A stretch of 64,000 nucleotides of DNA, taken from positions 15,558,205 to 15,622,204 of the forward strand of contig NC_067206.1 of NCBI RefSeq assembly GCF_026262505.1, given 5' to 3'. The notes beneath the pieces are model-generated. The model did not search any database and had not been told where the DNA came from. It saw only the letters and a program-made list of their open reading frames with translations. Of this stretch, positions 1 through 10,861 are shown in pieces (the first letter of the stretch is position 1; each line of letters opens with the position of its first letter). The position numbers and the translations under genes were made by a program. This stretch comes from Trichomonas vaginalis G3. Its lineage: Eukaryota; Parabasalia; Trichomonadida; Trichomonadidae.

Positions 1-348
1 CATACTTCTCCATACTAAATCAATAACTGATCACTTCATAGTATTTAAGCAAATTAATTGAATATTTTTAATAATACTATGTTTCAATTGATCAAACTCA
101 GTATGTTATATATCATATGATGCTAACAACTATGCACTTATTTTATCTGAAAAATATCAATAACATAAAGATTTTCAATAAGATTTTTTAAAAAATCGTC
201 GTTTTTCATTAAAAAAAATTTAAACTACGAAATATTGTATATTTAATACTTGTTATTTAAATTACATTTCGTTTTCCAATTCAATGATCTCAAATTTTTG
301 AAATAAATTGAATGCGTTCATATGGTTTAACGATTCTTTTGAATTTTG

Positions 349-356
349 TCACATTT
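349..356 (+). promoter_or_regulatory. Initiator (Inr) for the PQ-loop gene
   Basis: TCACATTT lies 23 nt before the ATG at 379. It fits the trichomonad initiator, in which transcription starts at the A of TCA. It also argues that the first ATG, not the upstream in-frame TTG at 346, is the start. Confidence 0.5.
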
Positions 357-378
357 CCTAGACCAGAAATACAACAAA

Positions 379-1347
379 ATGAGTGAAGAATTGCCAACAT
401 ACATTGATTTTCATGGTTTTAATGATTTTGCTTACTTCTTTCCTAAGCCTGAAATCATATGGACAATCGTAGGAACAGTTCTTTTGATTATTACAATTGT
501 TTCATACATTCCACAACCAATAAAGATTATGCAGAAGAGATCCTCATATGGATTAGCTCCAGTATCTACATTCTTCTCTACCATATGTCTTTGGCTTATA
601 GTTTTTAACGTCATTTGCCTTAAATGGGAAGATTTCGTTGCTCTCTTTCATCATCTCAATTTCAGATCATACGCAAGATTCCTAACATTCGCAAACTGCT
701 TTTCCCAGTACTTTTTAATGTCTCAAGTCCCTTATTTAATTATGCTTTTTTATGATACAAATCTAAGACTTGGTCTCGATCAATCAGATATTAAAAAAGG
801 TTGGAAACAATTCAGATCAGTTTCAATGATTGCTGTTCTTACTTATTCATCCTGTATTTTAATTTGGGGAATTATTGGAGTAACTTGTGGCTTTACATCT
901 CATGCAATGGATTTACTAGGACATGCAGCTGGAATTGCCGGATTTATTATTGAAGTTTTGCAATTTTTGCCACAGATTTATAAAACATTTAAGATGAGGA
1001 GCAGCGGATCACTTTCTCTTCTCATGCTCGAAATACAAGCACCAGTTAACATTGCTAATGCCATGTTTATGTGCTTCGGAAACCATGAAAGTTGGACAAC
1101 TTATGCAGCTTCACTTGCTGACGGATTTTGGGAATTTGTTTTGCTTGCAATGTGTCTTTACTTTAACAAGCTTCACAATATTTCTGATAAACCGCAGCCA
1201 GGACTTACACTTCAGGAATTGGAGTTGAAGGATGATGAATTGATCAAAAAGGCAGAAGAAAAGGATGAAAATGAAGATGTTGTTGATGACCCTAACTCTA
1301 ATGCTGATGAAAACAAAGGAGACGGAATTACAGAAAATCTCCTTTAA
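379..1347 (+). CDS. PQ-loop repeat membrane protein
   Basis: A 322-residue polytopic membrane protein with two PQ-loop repeats: Pro-Gln at about residues 45-46 (motif SYIPQPIKI) and 198-199 (FLPQIYKTF). Each repeat is followed by a basic/Ser segment (KRSSYG, MRSSGS) and further hydrophobic helices. About seven membrane segments are visible between residues 28 and 270, and the last 45 residues are a strongly acidic Glu/Asp-rich cytosolic-looking tail. PQ-loop proteins include lysosomal amino-acid exporters (PQLC2/cystinosin) and SWEET-like transporters, so a vacuolar or lysosomal transport role is likely; the substrate cannot be read from the sequence. The start is the first ATG; an in-frame TTG 33 nt upstream overlaps the initiator and is not credible. 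The gene appears complete and monocistronic. Confidence 0.85.
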   Translation: MSEELPTYIDFHGFNDFAYFFPKPEIIWTIVGTVLLIITIVSYIPQPIKIMQKRSSYGLAPVSTFFSTICLWLIVFNVICLKWEDFVALFHHLNFRSYARFLTFANCFSQYFLMSQVPYLIMLFYDTNLRLGLDQSDIKKGWKQFRSVSMIAVLTYSSCILIWGIIGVTCGFTSHAMDLLGHAAGIAGFIIEVLQFLPQIYKTFKMRSSGSLSLLMLEIQAPVNIANAMFMCFGNHESWTTYAASLADGFWEFVLLAMCLYFNKLHNISDKPQPGLTLQELELKDDELIKKAEEKDENEDVVDDPNSNADENKGDGITENLL

Positions 1348-3605
1348 TTATTATTTATTTTATTAGATAATACTAACTACTATTAGCTATTTATATAAAT
1401 ATCTATCTTTATTTATGGATAATTCATTCATTTTAGAATTTTTCATTAAATTTGAACTTTTGAATTTGATGAAATGCCAATGTAATAAGGCATATCATGA
1501 TTGTATTAGTCGAAAGTTCAAAATTGAATTTGAATTCATTCTTCTCTTTTCTAAAAGATTACAATCCCAATATTGGTTTTGAATAGTGGAACTAGATATG
1601 TGATGAAATTTTTCTTCTCGTTGAATTAAACTCAATTTTGATGTGTACAAGAAATACTTTTTGTGATTCACCTTGAACGATTTTATTCAAACATGCATGA
1701 ATAAGTTCTTTATGTTTAATTGTAGTTTTTAATGCTATATGTTCTAGTACAGCAAGCTTAGTTTGCACTAGATGATTGGTAATTGGAGTTGATTGCATTA
1801 TTTCATGAAAAATAGTAATTTTTATTAGTTCATATTAATTAATAATTAGATGCAAGATAGATCGTAGCATTAATGCAGAAAAATTTAATAATTAAAGAGA
1901 TAGATGATATTGATAATAAAATCCTTCAAAAACATATGTACCAAACTTGCTATTTTCCAGAATTATGGATTGCGCTACTCATTAAATGGTTCTAAGTATA
2001 TCCACTAAAAATGATAAGGTAGTCACAAAATCTAAGTAGAAGGGCTTTGAAATATTGAGGGGATTTGAAATTTTGGCTCTCAAAATTTACCCTTCCTCAC
2101 TACTCGAATTCCGAGCCTCTCAATGAGTTTCCTCTCAATTTTGAATGGTTTATATTGACTTTTGAATACCTTTATTGAGAACAAAAAAATAAATATATTA
2201 AGATTCGTATAATATTGGCATTTTTCATAAAATGAAGGCCTAAAAAACAGGGCCATTCAAAAAATGAATTATTTTGGGGAGTAGTAGATCTAGCATCTGT
2301 GTAACAAATAATAAAGATTGGCCGTAAAAATTAGGCCTAATCTCTTTTTGGTAAAATTTTGGAAATTGATATCTCTTTATATTCGTCTGTCGTGAGGTAC
2401 AGATAACAAGATGATGGAGTAAATGTTTTTGACATATTCACTTTTCACCATATTGGCCGAAATTAAGTATATTGTTGCTAATTTTTTGTTTTTTACCTTG
2501 TTTTTAGGGGCACTACTATTTATTCATCTTTGTATCATTTTTGTTGAGCTCGTATTGAAAAACAATCAATAAAATCCATGTTTTCATTTGAAATCTGATC
2601 AAGTTAAACGTGCATATAAGTTTCTCGCTGATATCGCTCAATTGCAAATTCATATATATGCAATTCAAAAAAATGAGAAAAATTTCGGATTGTCCAAATT
2701 GAAGGATATATTTTTTTTTCTTTAGCCAATAAATCAATATATTATATTGCATTCATTATCCAATGAGTAGTTACACATAATATTAGCATATAACACTCTT
2801 GCTGTTTACAAATACAAATTTTGATTTGATTATTTTGTTTAAAGCTATTCTATTTATAGTGATCTCTTATATAACATGTTGTATAAAATATCTATATTAC
2901 TATTATTGTATTTCATGAATCTTTTTTCATTAATAAAATTTTATTGGAAAAATTTCAACTTTTCATTAATCTAAATTGACATCTGTGATGCTTCCTATTC
3001 TGTTACAACTATTAATGCTTACATTTAAATTCGAATTCAAAATTTCAAAATTTTTTAAATTGATCAATACAATGATTTTAATAATATATATTTGTTTGTG
3101 CTTTTAAATTTCTTAAGCTTTCAAAATTTAAGAGAATTGATAACTTAATACAATATGATCTTAATGATATACTAATTAATAATTCGCAAAATGTAAAAAA
3201 GTCTTCTCAAAACTAAATTCAATGCCTTTCAATCGAGATTTTGAGGCAACTTTATATCCAAAACTTTAGAAATAACTTATCCTTAAAATTTGTGGTAATA
3301 ATACTATTTTGGCGTTCAAATTTCTTGGGATTAAATTGTGCCTTCAAAAAATTTGACATCATTATCTCAATTATTGAGAAGATTCTCAAAAATTTAAATT
3401 GGTCGAACATGTCGGCGTTTTGAATATTTCAGATTTATCCAATGCTATATGTTGACAGTCTCTTTAGTAACTTTTGTTCCATGTGTTAAAGTCCAAAATT
3501 AACAAATAAAGCTGTATTTCTTGAAAAATTGTTAAAAATTTTGATAGAAAAATACTTTATATGAAAGATATTATTGAAAAAAACAATAATAAAACCTCTA
3601 TATCT
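1348..3605. other. Intergenic region, no convincing gene
   Basis: About 2.3 kb of AT-rich sequence. The only ATG-started frame worth mentioning is 1592-1798 on the minus strand (68 aa). It has a weak TCATGAAA initiator-like sequence just upstream, but no recognisable domain, so it is left uncalled. The frames at 2516-2752 and 3241-3423 are low-complexity. Confidence 0.5.
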
Positions 3606-4895
3606 CTAGCATCTATTTCTATTTCTTCTTGGTGAAGGAGGAACTGCTTTATCAGGTTCTTTAATTTCGAAAGGTAAACGATCTGTCGTGAATGAATTCT
3701 GGTATTTAATGCCTATCTTATGGCAAGAATTCTCAAATAGTCTTTTCGTGATACTATCCCTTTGCATTGATCTTTTTCTTGGAGTTAGCGGACGTGGTTC
3801 TAATTTTTCTTCCGCTTCACTTAATAATAAATTAAGTCTTGGTGTTGATTGCGTTTCTGCACGAGTCAGCTTCATCGAGCATGTTGTCCGAGTTTGAAAT
3901 GATGGAAGTTCACTTGCACTTTTTGTAATAGTTGTTGGAATGAATTTAACTTCTTCTCGGTATATATATTGAAGTGGTGGATATGTATGTGCTTCAAATT
4001 GTCTCTGTCTGATAATTAAAACTCCTGATTGATTTCTTAGCTGATTACAATATCGCGATGCACTGAATACGGTATACAACTGATGACCATCACATTTCTC
4101 AACCCCGTTATCAATACATTGATGACCGCGAATAATAATTTCAACTGGAGAATTTTCCAAAAATTTCTTAGTGACATCTGTTCCGAACAAGGATCCCATT
4201 CCTCTAGGTGATGGATTAAATCCGAGTTCGTTTGGAGCTGGATCACTCCATAATAAATCTGATAGAACGCCGTCATCGAATTCATCGATTGGTCTCTGGA
4301 TGGATTCTATCTGTGACAAGCTAGTGAAGCTATATCCTAAGCCACCATGTATTCCAAGCGCAAATTTATCAATAATGGCAGCCAATGGCAAAAAAGAGAA
4401 AGCCTGATTAAAAAGTTGAACAATGTCATCTTGAGCATAAACCATGAGCAGTTCATTGTAGAAATCCAAATCCGAGAAAATTTCGAAAAATTCATGGTTT
4501 CCTCTGATCATATAAACGTTTTTTGGGTATAAGACTTTGAGAGTAAAGAGAAGTATTACTGTTTCAGTGGAAAACTCACCACGATCAACATAGTCTCCAA
4601 GGAATAAATAATTTTTGAGTGGAGGTAATTTAAAGTTGTGGAGAATTCGAAATAGATCGAAGATATGGCCATGAAGATCGCCAACTATCACTGTATTGTC
4701 TGGAACGGTTAAAATGTTTGGTTCATTTTGAAAAATTTCCTTGACTTCTGTTAATAAATCTCGTAACAACTCGGGCATAACGAAAGGAAGTTTGAGGCTC
4801 CTTCCACGGCGGATTGGTTCGTCATAAGATGCATTAATGTATGGAAGGAAATTCTCTAAAATTACTCTAAAACGAGCTTTATTCTCGGTCTTCAT
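3606..4895 (-). CDS. PPP-family serine/threonine protein phosphatase
   Basis: A 429-residue PP1/PP2A-type metallophosphatase. All signature motifs are present in order: GDLHGH (72-77), GDYVDRG (100-106), RGNHE (131-135), LLWSDP (about 214-219), HGGLG (183-187) and RGHQC (256-260). These supply the two-metal ligands and the phosphate-binding arginines and histidine. The usual FSAPNYC loop reads FSASRYC, a divergent substrate-groove loop. The catalytic domain covers roughly residues 40-310. It is followed by a basic, Ser/Thr-rich tail of about 120 residues ending RRNRNRC, which is longer than in PP1 and may be regulatory. Parabasalids have many such divergent PP1-like paralogues. The ATG at 4895 is preceded by an initiator-like TCAATTTT. 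The gene appears intact. Confidence 0.9.
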   Translation of the reverse strand: MKTENKARFRVILENFLPYINASYDEPIRRGRSLKLPFVMPELLRDLLTEVKEIFQNEPNILTVPDNTVIVGDLHGHIFDLFRILHNFKLPPLKNYLFLGDYVDRGEFSTETVILLFTLKVLYPKNVYMIRGNHEFFEIFSDLDFYNELLMVYAQDDIVQLFNQAFSFLPLAAIIDKFALGIHGGLGYSFTSLSQIESIQRPIDEFDDGVLSDLLWSDPAPNELGFNPSPRGMGSLFGTDVTKKFLENSPVEIIIRGHQCIDNGVEKCDGHQLYTVFSASRYCNQLRNQSGVLIIRQRQFEAHTYPPLQYIYREEVKFIPTTITKSASELPSFQTRTTCSMKLTRAETQSTPRLNLLLSEAEEKLEPRPLTPRKRSMQRDSITKRLFENSCHKIGIKYQNSFTTDRLPFEIKEPDKAVPPSPRRNRNRC

Positions 4896-4903
4896 TTTTT
4901 TGA

Positions 4904-4911
4904 AAAATTGA
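4904..4911 (-). promoter_or_regulatory. Initiator for the phosphatase gene
   Basis: TCAATTTT on the minus strand, 8 nt upstream of the ATG at 4895. The spacing and form match trichomonad initiators. Confidence 0.4.
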
Positions 4912-6241
4912 ATTAATTCTTTTTAATGAAATTCAAGAAGTATAGAAATTTGATTTTAAGAATTTAATAAATATATTGGATATGTAACAAAATCTAAATT
5001 CATCGAATTCTGAGTGGGTAGCAAAACAATAAATTTAATTATAATGCCAAATATGAATTGTAATGATTTTATAAAAAGAATCTATTTGTTGAAACAACAA
5101 TAATAAAGTATTCAATTTTTGATAAAGATTGGAATTATAATTAATATAATACTTTTGTTGCGGAATGTTTTTCGAGAATTTGACTTTTGTGAATTCAAAA
5201 ATTTATTTAAAAATGTTGGTAAGAATTGATATGCTAATGATAAAAATTTCAAACGTATTTATAAAATGTCAGCTCCGATTCAATTTATGCGGCAATTTGA
5301 GAAAGGAAATTTTTAAGGATGAAAATTGAGACAACCAACTTTAAAAATCTGTATTCGAATATTAGTGAATATAAATGACGAAAACTTTTTCCTCTTAAAG
5401 TCAATTTTTCTTTGATTTGTAAATCATTTAAACTCAACCAGAGTGTTCATTAGCCTTCAAATAATTTGAATGTCAAATAATGTCGTCTCTTTTTCTTGTA
5501 ATAATTAAATCTGTTAAGTGTATTGGTCAAATTAGTTTTTTCCACAGTCATATCTCCATTCAAAATTTTTTTCTTAGCCCATAATTCAATAGAATAGCTC
5601 GGAACTTCAATAGGTAATCTAACGCATGATGTGTATAGTATCCCAATTAATTTCGACTTAAGTTACGAGTAAAATATTTAATTATTGAATGTTGACAACG
5701 TATAATTGCAGTATTATGTTACTATACATGGTTTCATATTATATTATTTATTAATCGCGCCTGATATGTCGGATCTAAATTTTCGGCTATAATTCTTCAA
5801 TGATATTCTTAACACAGTTAAATTCGAATAGGACATTGCTGTCACTATATTTTATATTGGTCATATCTATGTGCACTTTAAAAACGAATAAATCTTCTTT
5901 TCGAATTTTGAGCTATGAGATTCATGTTATTGAAGAAGTCCAAATATTTGTAGGGTAAGTTCATTTAATATAATAAGGGAGGAAAATAATTAGAGAAAAA
6001 AATGTAATGAATTTATGTAAGTGCAACAGAGTCTACAATTCTGAATTACTTATAATTTTGAGAACATACTCTGCTGATAACATCACACAAGAAGAAATAT
6101 CACATATAACAAAGAAACATTTGATAAATTCATGAATATTGTTGACAAGCTTGGATACAAACGCGGATACATTCTATATTTAACTAATATCAACGATTGG
6201 AAAAAAATAATTCAGATGATTAAATTTACTAATAATTTTGT
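4912..6241. other. Intergenic region between two minus-strand genes
   Basis: About 1.3 kb, AT-rich. I see no ORF with coding character, no repeat and no RNA gene. Confidence 0.5.
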
Positions 6242-6577
6242 TTAAGTTGCCGAAAGCAATGAATCTTTGAGGTCAATTGAAACTATTTCTCTCTTTAATG
6301 CTAATATGCATCTATAAACTATGAGAGAAAGGTAAAGAACGATTGGCCAAATAACATGAATTGGAGCTGAAGGAGCGTAAGTGAATCCGACAGATTCGTA
6401 GACGTATCTGATGACCAATTTCGCATTCTTCACAATGCATAAAATGCAAAGTGCGATATCTGGCAAAACAGGAATAAATGAAGAGAATGAGAACTTGTAA
6501 GTCATAGACAAGGAAGCAGCAAGAACGCATGCAGGAGCTAATACGTACAAGTAGTAATGAAGGCAGTTTCTTTGTCC
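6242..6577 (-). other. In-frame C-terminal extension of the TMEM62-like gene, after a TAG
   Basis: Immediately after the TAG at 6578-6580 the same frame stays open for 111 more codons to a TAA at 6242-6244. The translated segment has several hydrophobic stretches (for example VLAPACVLAASL and IHVIWPIVLYLSL), as expected for the C-terminal membrane domain of TMEM62-type proteins. With the upstream part it gives about 647 residues, close to the length I recall for human TMEM62 (about 640). So the natural gene probably ends at 6242. The TAG is then either a recent nonsense mutation, a sequencing error (CAG to TAG would do it) or, less likely, read through. Confidence 0.7.
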
Positions 6578-8185
6578 CTAAATTGCGTAATAGAATTTTC
6601 CGCCACATTCGTATCCCCACATCCAAATAAACCCTTTGTGGCCTTCTATCTCCAAGAATATGGCTGGGAGAACTAATGGCCAAAGCAAAGCAACCAATAA
6701 TAAGCCTTTGATCCAAAATGAAAGTTTTTGGATTCTAAACCTTATGCTTAGTATCCATCCGAATAGTATAATGATAATAAGCTTGGTTGTGCTGATTTCT
6801 GTTTGAACTCCATTAAGAATATCCAAAAATTCTTCGGCGAATTTGGATTTCGGAAGTGGAAAGATGAAGAACAAAATAACAATGAACAATAAAATAGTTT
6901 GGAATATATACCTTTCATTGTTAACATCTTTGTACTCCGCTTCTAAGTACCAATCAGATTTCTCACCAATTGTAAAGTTTACGGTTTTTGTAATGGATCC
7001 GTTAAGTGAGATAGAGTATTGGCCTTGTTTTAAGTTGTTTTCGAGTTCGCAAAGGAAATGACCACTATTAAGCTTTTTACAAGTCATTTCTCCATTGAGA
7101 TCGCCTGACACTGTGATCTTAGGCATCTTTGAATGCATGGAAAGTACTCTGACAGGTGTTCCGACCTCATTAAAAATTTGATGATTTGTTAATTGAGAAG
7201 TAGGAACTGGATTTGTGACATAAGCATATGGTGGTCTTGTTATATTAACTTGGTGATATACAAATCTATGATTGTCATATGTAAAACAGCCAATATAATT
7301 ATGAGATTTTGAATCAACGGCAACAACTTCAAGAAGGTTCGGAAAATGCATTAATTTAGGCTTAGCAGGATGAAGGTGGCCAGACAGGAAGTAATGGACC
7401 TTTCCTGTTGTCATTAATTCTTGAAAATTCTTTCCACTTGAAGTTCTTTTGTGTGGAGGGAATAATTTGAGAGGATAATGGTCCATTACGATCACTTCAT
7501 CTCCTTCCGGAACTTTTTCTATTATTTCCTCTAATTTATCCATTGTTTCTCGAGATGGACGAGGCCAGTAAACAAAAGGAGGATGCGCTGATGGATAAAC
7601 GAAAGGATTAACACCTATAATGTGTATATTGTAGCCACCGTTGGTAGGAACGATCCTTTCTTGTAAATGGAACTGAGAAATATCTGATAAATTCGTTTTG
7701 ATGGATTTGCGGAAGTTGTGACCGTCTGAATCGAATGAAAATACGCCAAATTCATCATGGTTGCCGGCAATTTCGAACCAAACATCTTTGTCAATGCCGG
7801 AAGTGATATTTCGATAAATTTCCCAATCTTTTGGTTGCTGACTGCCGTATTTTGGATAATCATTATATGGAAAGTCATCTACTAAATCTCCTGTTAAAAT
7901 ATTCATTGAGGGTTTAACTTTCTTGGAATATTCGACAGCTGATCGAAAAATTTGGTTGTTTGATTCTGCAACATGATTCACATGAACGTCTGAGTAATGT
8001 AATACAAAAATAGGTTCTTCCGATCTATTGAAAGGTTTAGTTGAATTTCTACTGTAGAATGGAGGAGTTTTTTGAGTATATTTAAATTGCAGAGGTATTA
8101 AGTAGATTCCGTAGACAATACCTACTGTTACATATGTAAAAATAATAGATAACCACCATCTGAAATTAGAATCTTTGATGATCAT
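6578..8185 (-). CDS. TMEM62-like transmembrane metallophosphoesterase (cut short by in-frame TAG)
   Basis: A 535-residue frame. It starts with a membrane anchor (about residues 11-31), followed by a calcineurin-like metallophosphoesterase domain: HYSDVHVNH (about 63-71), GDLVDD (99-104), AGNHDEF (140-146), MDHYP, and SGHLHP later. A beta-rich domain follows, and the end enters the membrane-spanning C-terminus. The motif order matches the TMEM62 family of membrane phosphoesterases; their substrate is not known to me. The start is the ATG at 8185; the in-frame TTG at 8203 is unnecessary. The frame ends at TAG (6578-6580) in the middle of the membrane domain, and the remaining helices are encoded in the same frame downstream (6242-6577). 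The 305 bp upstream (8186-8490) hold nothing recognisable. Confidence 0.85.
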   Translation of the reverse strand: MIIKDSNFRWWLSIIFTYVTVGIVYGIYLIPLQFKYTQKTPPFYSRNSTKPFNRSEEPIFVLHYSDVHVNHVAESNNQIFRSAVEYSKKVKPSMNILTGDLVDDFPYNDYPKYGSQQPKDWEIYRNITSGIDKDVWFEIAGNHDEFGVFSFDSDGHNFRKSIKTNLSDISQFHLQERIVPTNGGYNIHIIGVNPFVYPSAHPPFVYWPRPSRETMDKLEEIIEKVPEGDEVIVMDHYPLKLFPPHKRTSSGKNFQELMTTGKVHYFLSGHLHPAKPKLMHFPNLLEVVAVDSKSHNYIGCFTYDNHRFVYHQVNITRPPYAYVTNPVPTSQLTNHQIFNEVGTPVRVLSMHSKMPKITVSGDLNGEMTCKKLNSGHFLCELENNLKQGQYSISLNGSITKTVNFTIGEKSDWYLEAEYKDVNNERYIFQTILLFIVILFFIFPLPKSKFAEEFLDILNGVQTEISTTKLIIIILFGWILSIRFRIQKLSFWIKGLLLVALLWPLVLPAIFLEIEGHKGFIWMWGYECGGKFYYAI

Positions 8186-8490
8186 TTTTATTTTTTCTTT
8201 CAAAAAATTGTCAAATTTTAAATTCTGATTACAAATGAAAAACTTATGAATTAAATTCTATTATTCATATTGATGATTTTTTTTGAAAAAAAAAGAAATT
8301 TAGAATCAATAGTTTAGATTTTATGATGAAATACACTGTTTGCGAAAATTCCAGAATCATAAAGTATATCTATTTATAATGTATAGGCTGAATGAAATAT
8401 ATAACAAGGGTTTGATAGATATTTAATAAATTGAGATGTGATGATTTGATATTATTAAGTTCTATCCATTACTACAAGCTGACACACTGT

Positions 8491-9713
8491 TTAAAAATCG
8501 CCTGTGAAAAGTATTTTGCATAAAACTACTTTACATATCCAAAGAAAGTTTTGAATGTTCACATTCACTATGCAAGTAGATGGATTTTGATACTTGCCAT
8601 TAGTTAATGTGAATGTTGCATCTGGAGAGTTTGAACCGCGTTGATCAACAACAATGAAAATAAGCTGATAGTCACCAGCATCAAGATGTGGAACTGTAGA
8701 TTCAAACTCGAAGTCAATCCAGGTGCCCTGAGATGTTACAGTGTAGAATGGATTGAATGGAGCTGTTGGATCATCTGTTGGATACTTAACACTGAGTGTC
8801 AATGTATCACCAGAATCGAGATCTCTGAACTTGCCTGAAACAGTGATTACATCGTTGTAGTGAACAGTTGTTGATGTTGTAGTAAGCTGGATCTCTGGAG
8901 CATGAAGTTGGACATATTCAAAACGGAAGTCAAATTAAGCTGACTTGACACCGAACTCATCAGTTGCCCAGATGTGAAGAACATGGGTACCATAATTAAG
9001 GATGTTCTCTCTAAGAGCGAATGTCTTACGGAATGAAAGTTCGACATTGTAGCAGTCGATTTGAGAGTTGACAGAGAAAGCAAAGTCATCATCGAATTGG
9101 TATGAAATAACAGCATATGTATCATCCCAAAGCTTGCCTTGAACATCAACTGTACCACCTGTGTAATATGTGGAAGCAATATTGTTGGTGATTGTCAACC
9201 TTGGAGCCTGGTTAACAAGAAGTTGCTTTGTGAAGACGTTTGATTTATAACCAAAGCTATCTTCAGCCCAAACAGTCAAAGGATATGCTGAAACATTGGT
9301 TCCAAGTGTAACTTCAAATGAGCAAGAATCAGAGAAGCCATTTGATCCAGCTCTCCAACTCTTTACTGCAACATTGGTATATTCTCTTGTACCATCCGTG
9401 AAGTTGTAATAGAGTGTTGTTGTTTCATCAGCATCATAATCTTGGACATCTACAGTTACAGTGACCTTAGAGTTTGGATTGTAGTTCTCCTGGAATGGAT
9501 TTGTAACATTAATGATTGGTGGATTCTTTAAGTTGTCACCAACACCAAGAAGAACACCAAATGTCAAACTCTCCAATGGAGAAAGCAGAGTCTGTATCTG
9601 TTAGAGGCTCCGATCTTGTATAGTTCTCCCAATAATGAAGGTAAGAACCTCCCCAACGGCCAAACCAAAAGTCATCAACATTTGTTACACCGTAACCTTC
9701 ACGAGCCAAAAGG
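8491..9713 (-). pseudogene. Surface/secreted Ig-like-repeat protein, C-terminal part
   Basis: This is the downstream portion of a host gene whose 5' part lies at 28983-29459. It encodes a Trp/Tyr-rich segment, then three repeats of about 100 residues with an Ig- or cadherin-like look. Recurring elements are PPIINVTNP, QAPRLTITNN and VSGKFRDLDSG, each followed by Tyr-Gln-Phe-Asp-like strands. The frame is damaged even without the insertion: a frameshift near 9575 separates TDTDSAFSI from SLTFGVLLGVG, and an in-frame TAA at 8935-8937 separates two repeats. The 3' end also looks truncated, since there is no clear membrane anchor. I know no named family; an adhesin-like surface protein is inference. 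At 9704-9713 it carries the 10-bp target duplication of the MULE insertion. Confidence 0.75.
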
Positions 9714-9718
9714 AGAGG

Positions 9719-9799
9719 TTATCGATTTTGTAATTTAATCGTCGTCGTTATCGATTTTGTAATTTAATCGTTATCGTCTTTTTCTAAACGTGCATTTTT
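9719..9799. repeat. Left terminal inverted repeat of the MULE
   Basis: 81 bp matching the reverse complement of 28896-28976. It contains the same roughly 27-bp unit twice in tandem (TTATCGATTTTGTAATTTAA followed by TCG), a likely transposase-binding duplication. Confidence 0.85.
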
Positions 9800-10202
9800 A
9801 CATTAAAAGCAATGCAACTCCAAAATTAATTGGTATTTAGACTTTAATTAGGTGCAGACAAACGAAATGCAGTCCAAATATTTTGGTGATATATGAATTA
9901 CATAAATTTAGGGAAATTGAAATTATATCTTTTTAAATTTTTAGGAAAACAGATTTATAGAATTGTTTAAGTCATCAAAATAATGCAGACTTAGGTCAAA
10001 TTTTCCAAATTTAATCATTTGCAAGACTTTCAAGCGACTTCAAAATGTCGAAATATAAGTCCAAAAATAAAATTACGATTACAGTCTATCCTCAATTATT
10101 ATCACGCTAATTATTGAGTAACCCATGCGTTCGTATGTATGTAATACCTTTTAAAAAGGAGATGAGAGAGATAAACTACATTTACAATTTAAATCTGATG
10201 TA
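9800..10202. other. Left subterminal region of the MULE
   Basis: AT-rich, no ORF and no obvious repeat. Confidence 0.4.
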
Positions 10203-10412
10203 TTTACTTGTTACATTTACAAATGTAAATGTTTCTCGTAATGTTTACATTTTGTAAGTATAACGAATAAAAATGACGCACTTTTTTACAAAGTCAAATT
10301 ATGCGATACAACTTTACTTGTTACATTTACAAATGTAAATGTTTCTCGTAATGTTTACATTTTGTAAGTATAACGAATAAAAATGACGCACTTTTTTTAC
10401 AAAGTCAAATTA
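10203..10412. repeat. Tandem duplication, 110-bp unit
   Basis: Two almost identical copies start at 10203 and 10313. Each contains the palindromic core ACATTTACAAATGTAAATGT. It lies in MULE subterminal sequence. Confidence 0.85.
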
Positions 10413-10861
10413 TTGTTCGATTTTTGCAGCTTGTAAACGATTAATTGTATAAAGCAATTGATATTAGCACGACATAACTGAATAATTCTAATATTGAAAT
10501 CAAAAGCCCTTAAAATATCATGATATTTTAATTTCATAACAAATCTAGGAGACTATTTAATGAAAACATATCCGATGTGGGTTTTGTTGTATTATATAAC
10601 TTGTTATTGACTTCTTAGCTTTCCAAATTTTTTTCGATAATGAGAAAACGAATGAAAAATCAACATTTGGTCCATTTAAAATTTGATTTAGGGATGCGAC
10701 GGTTTTACGCCATGACCGTTTAAAAATAGAATAATACGCCATTTTTGGGGCCGAATGGCGGCTACTTCGTACCCGCCATTCGGCCGAATAACAAAACAAT
10801 ACAAAATTATCGCCGTCCTTTTTTTTTCTTTCTTTCTTTCTCTTTTTTTTCTCTCTCTTTC

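Noticed and set aside
1592-1798. 68-aa minus-strand ORF with an initiator-like TCATGAAA
   Set aside because: No recognisable domain and weak codon bias; a short chance ORF is as likely.
6843-7061. 72-aa plus-strand ORF inside the phosphoesterase gene
   Set aside because: Antisense shadow of the real minus-strand gene.
8491-8802. 103-aa minus-strand ORF as a separate gene
   Set aside because: It is in the same frame as 8935-9576 and continues its repeat pattern after one stop codon; part of the same pseudogene.
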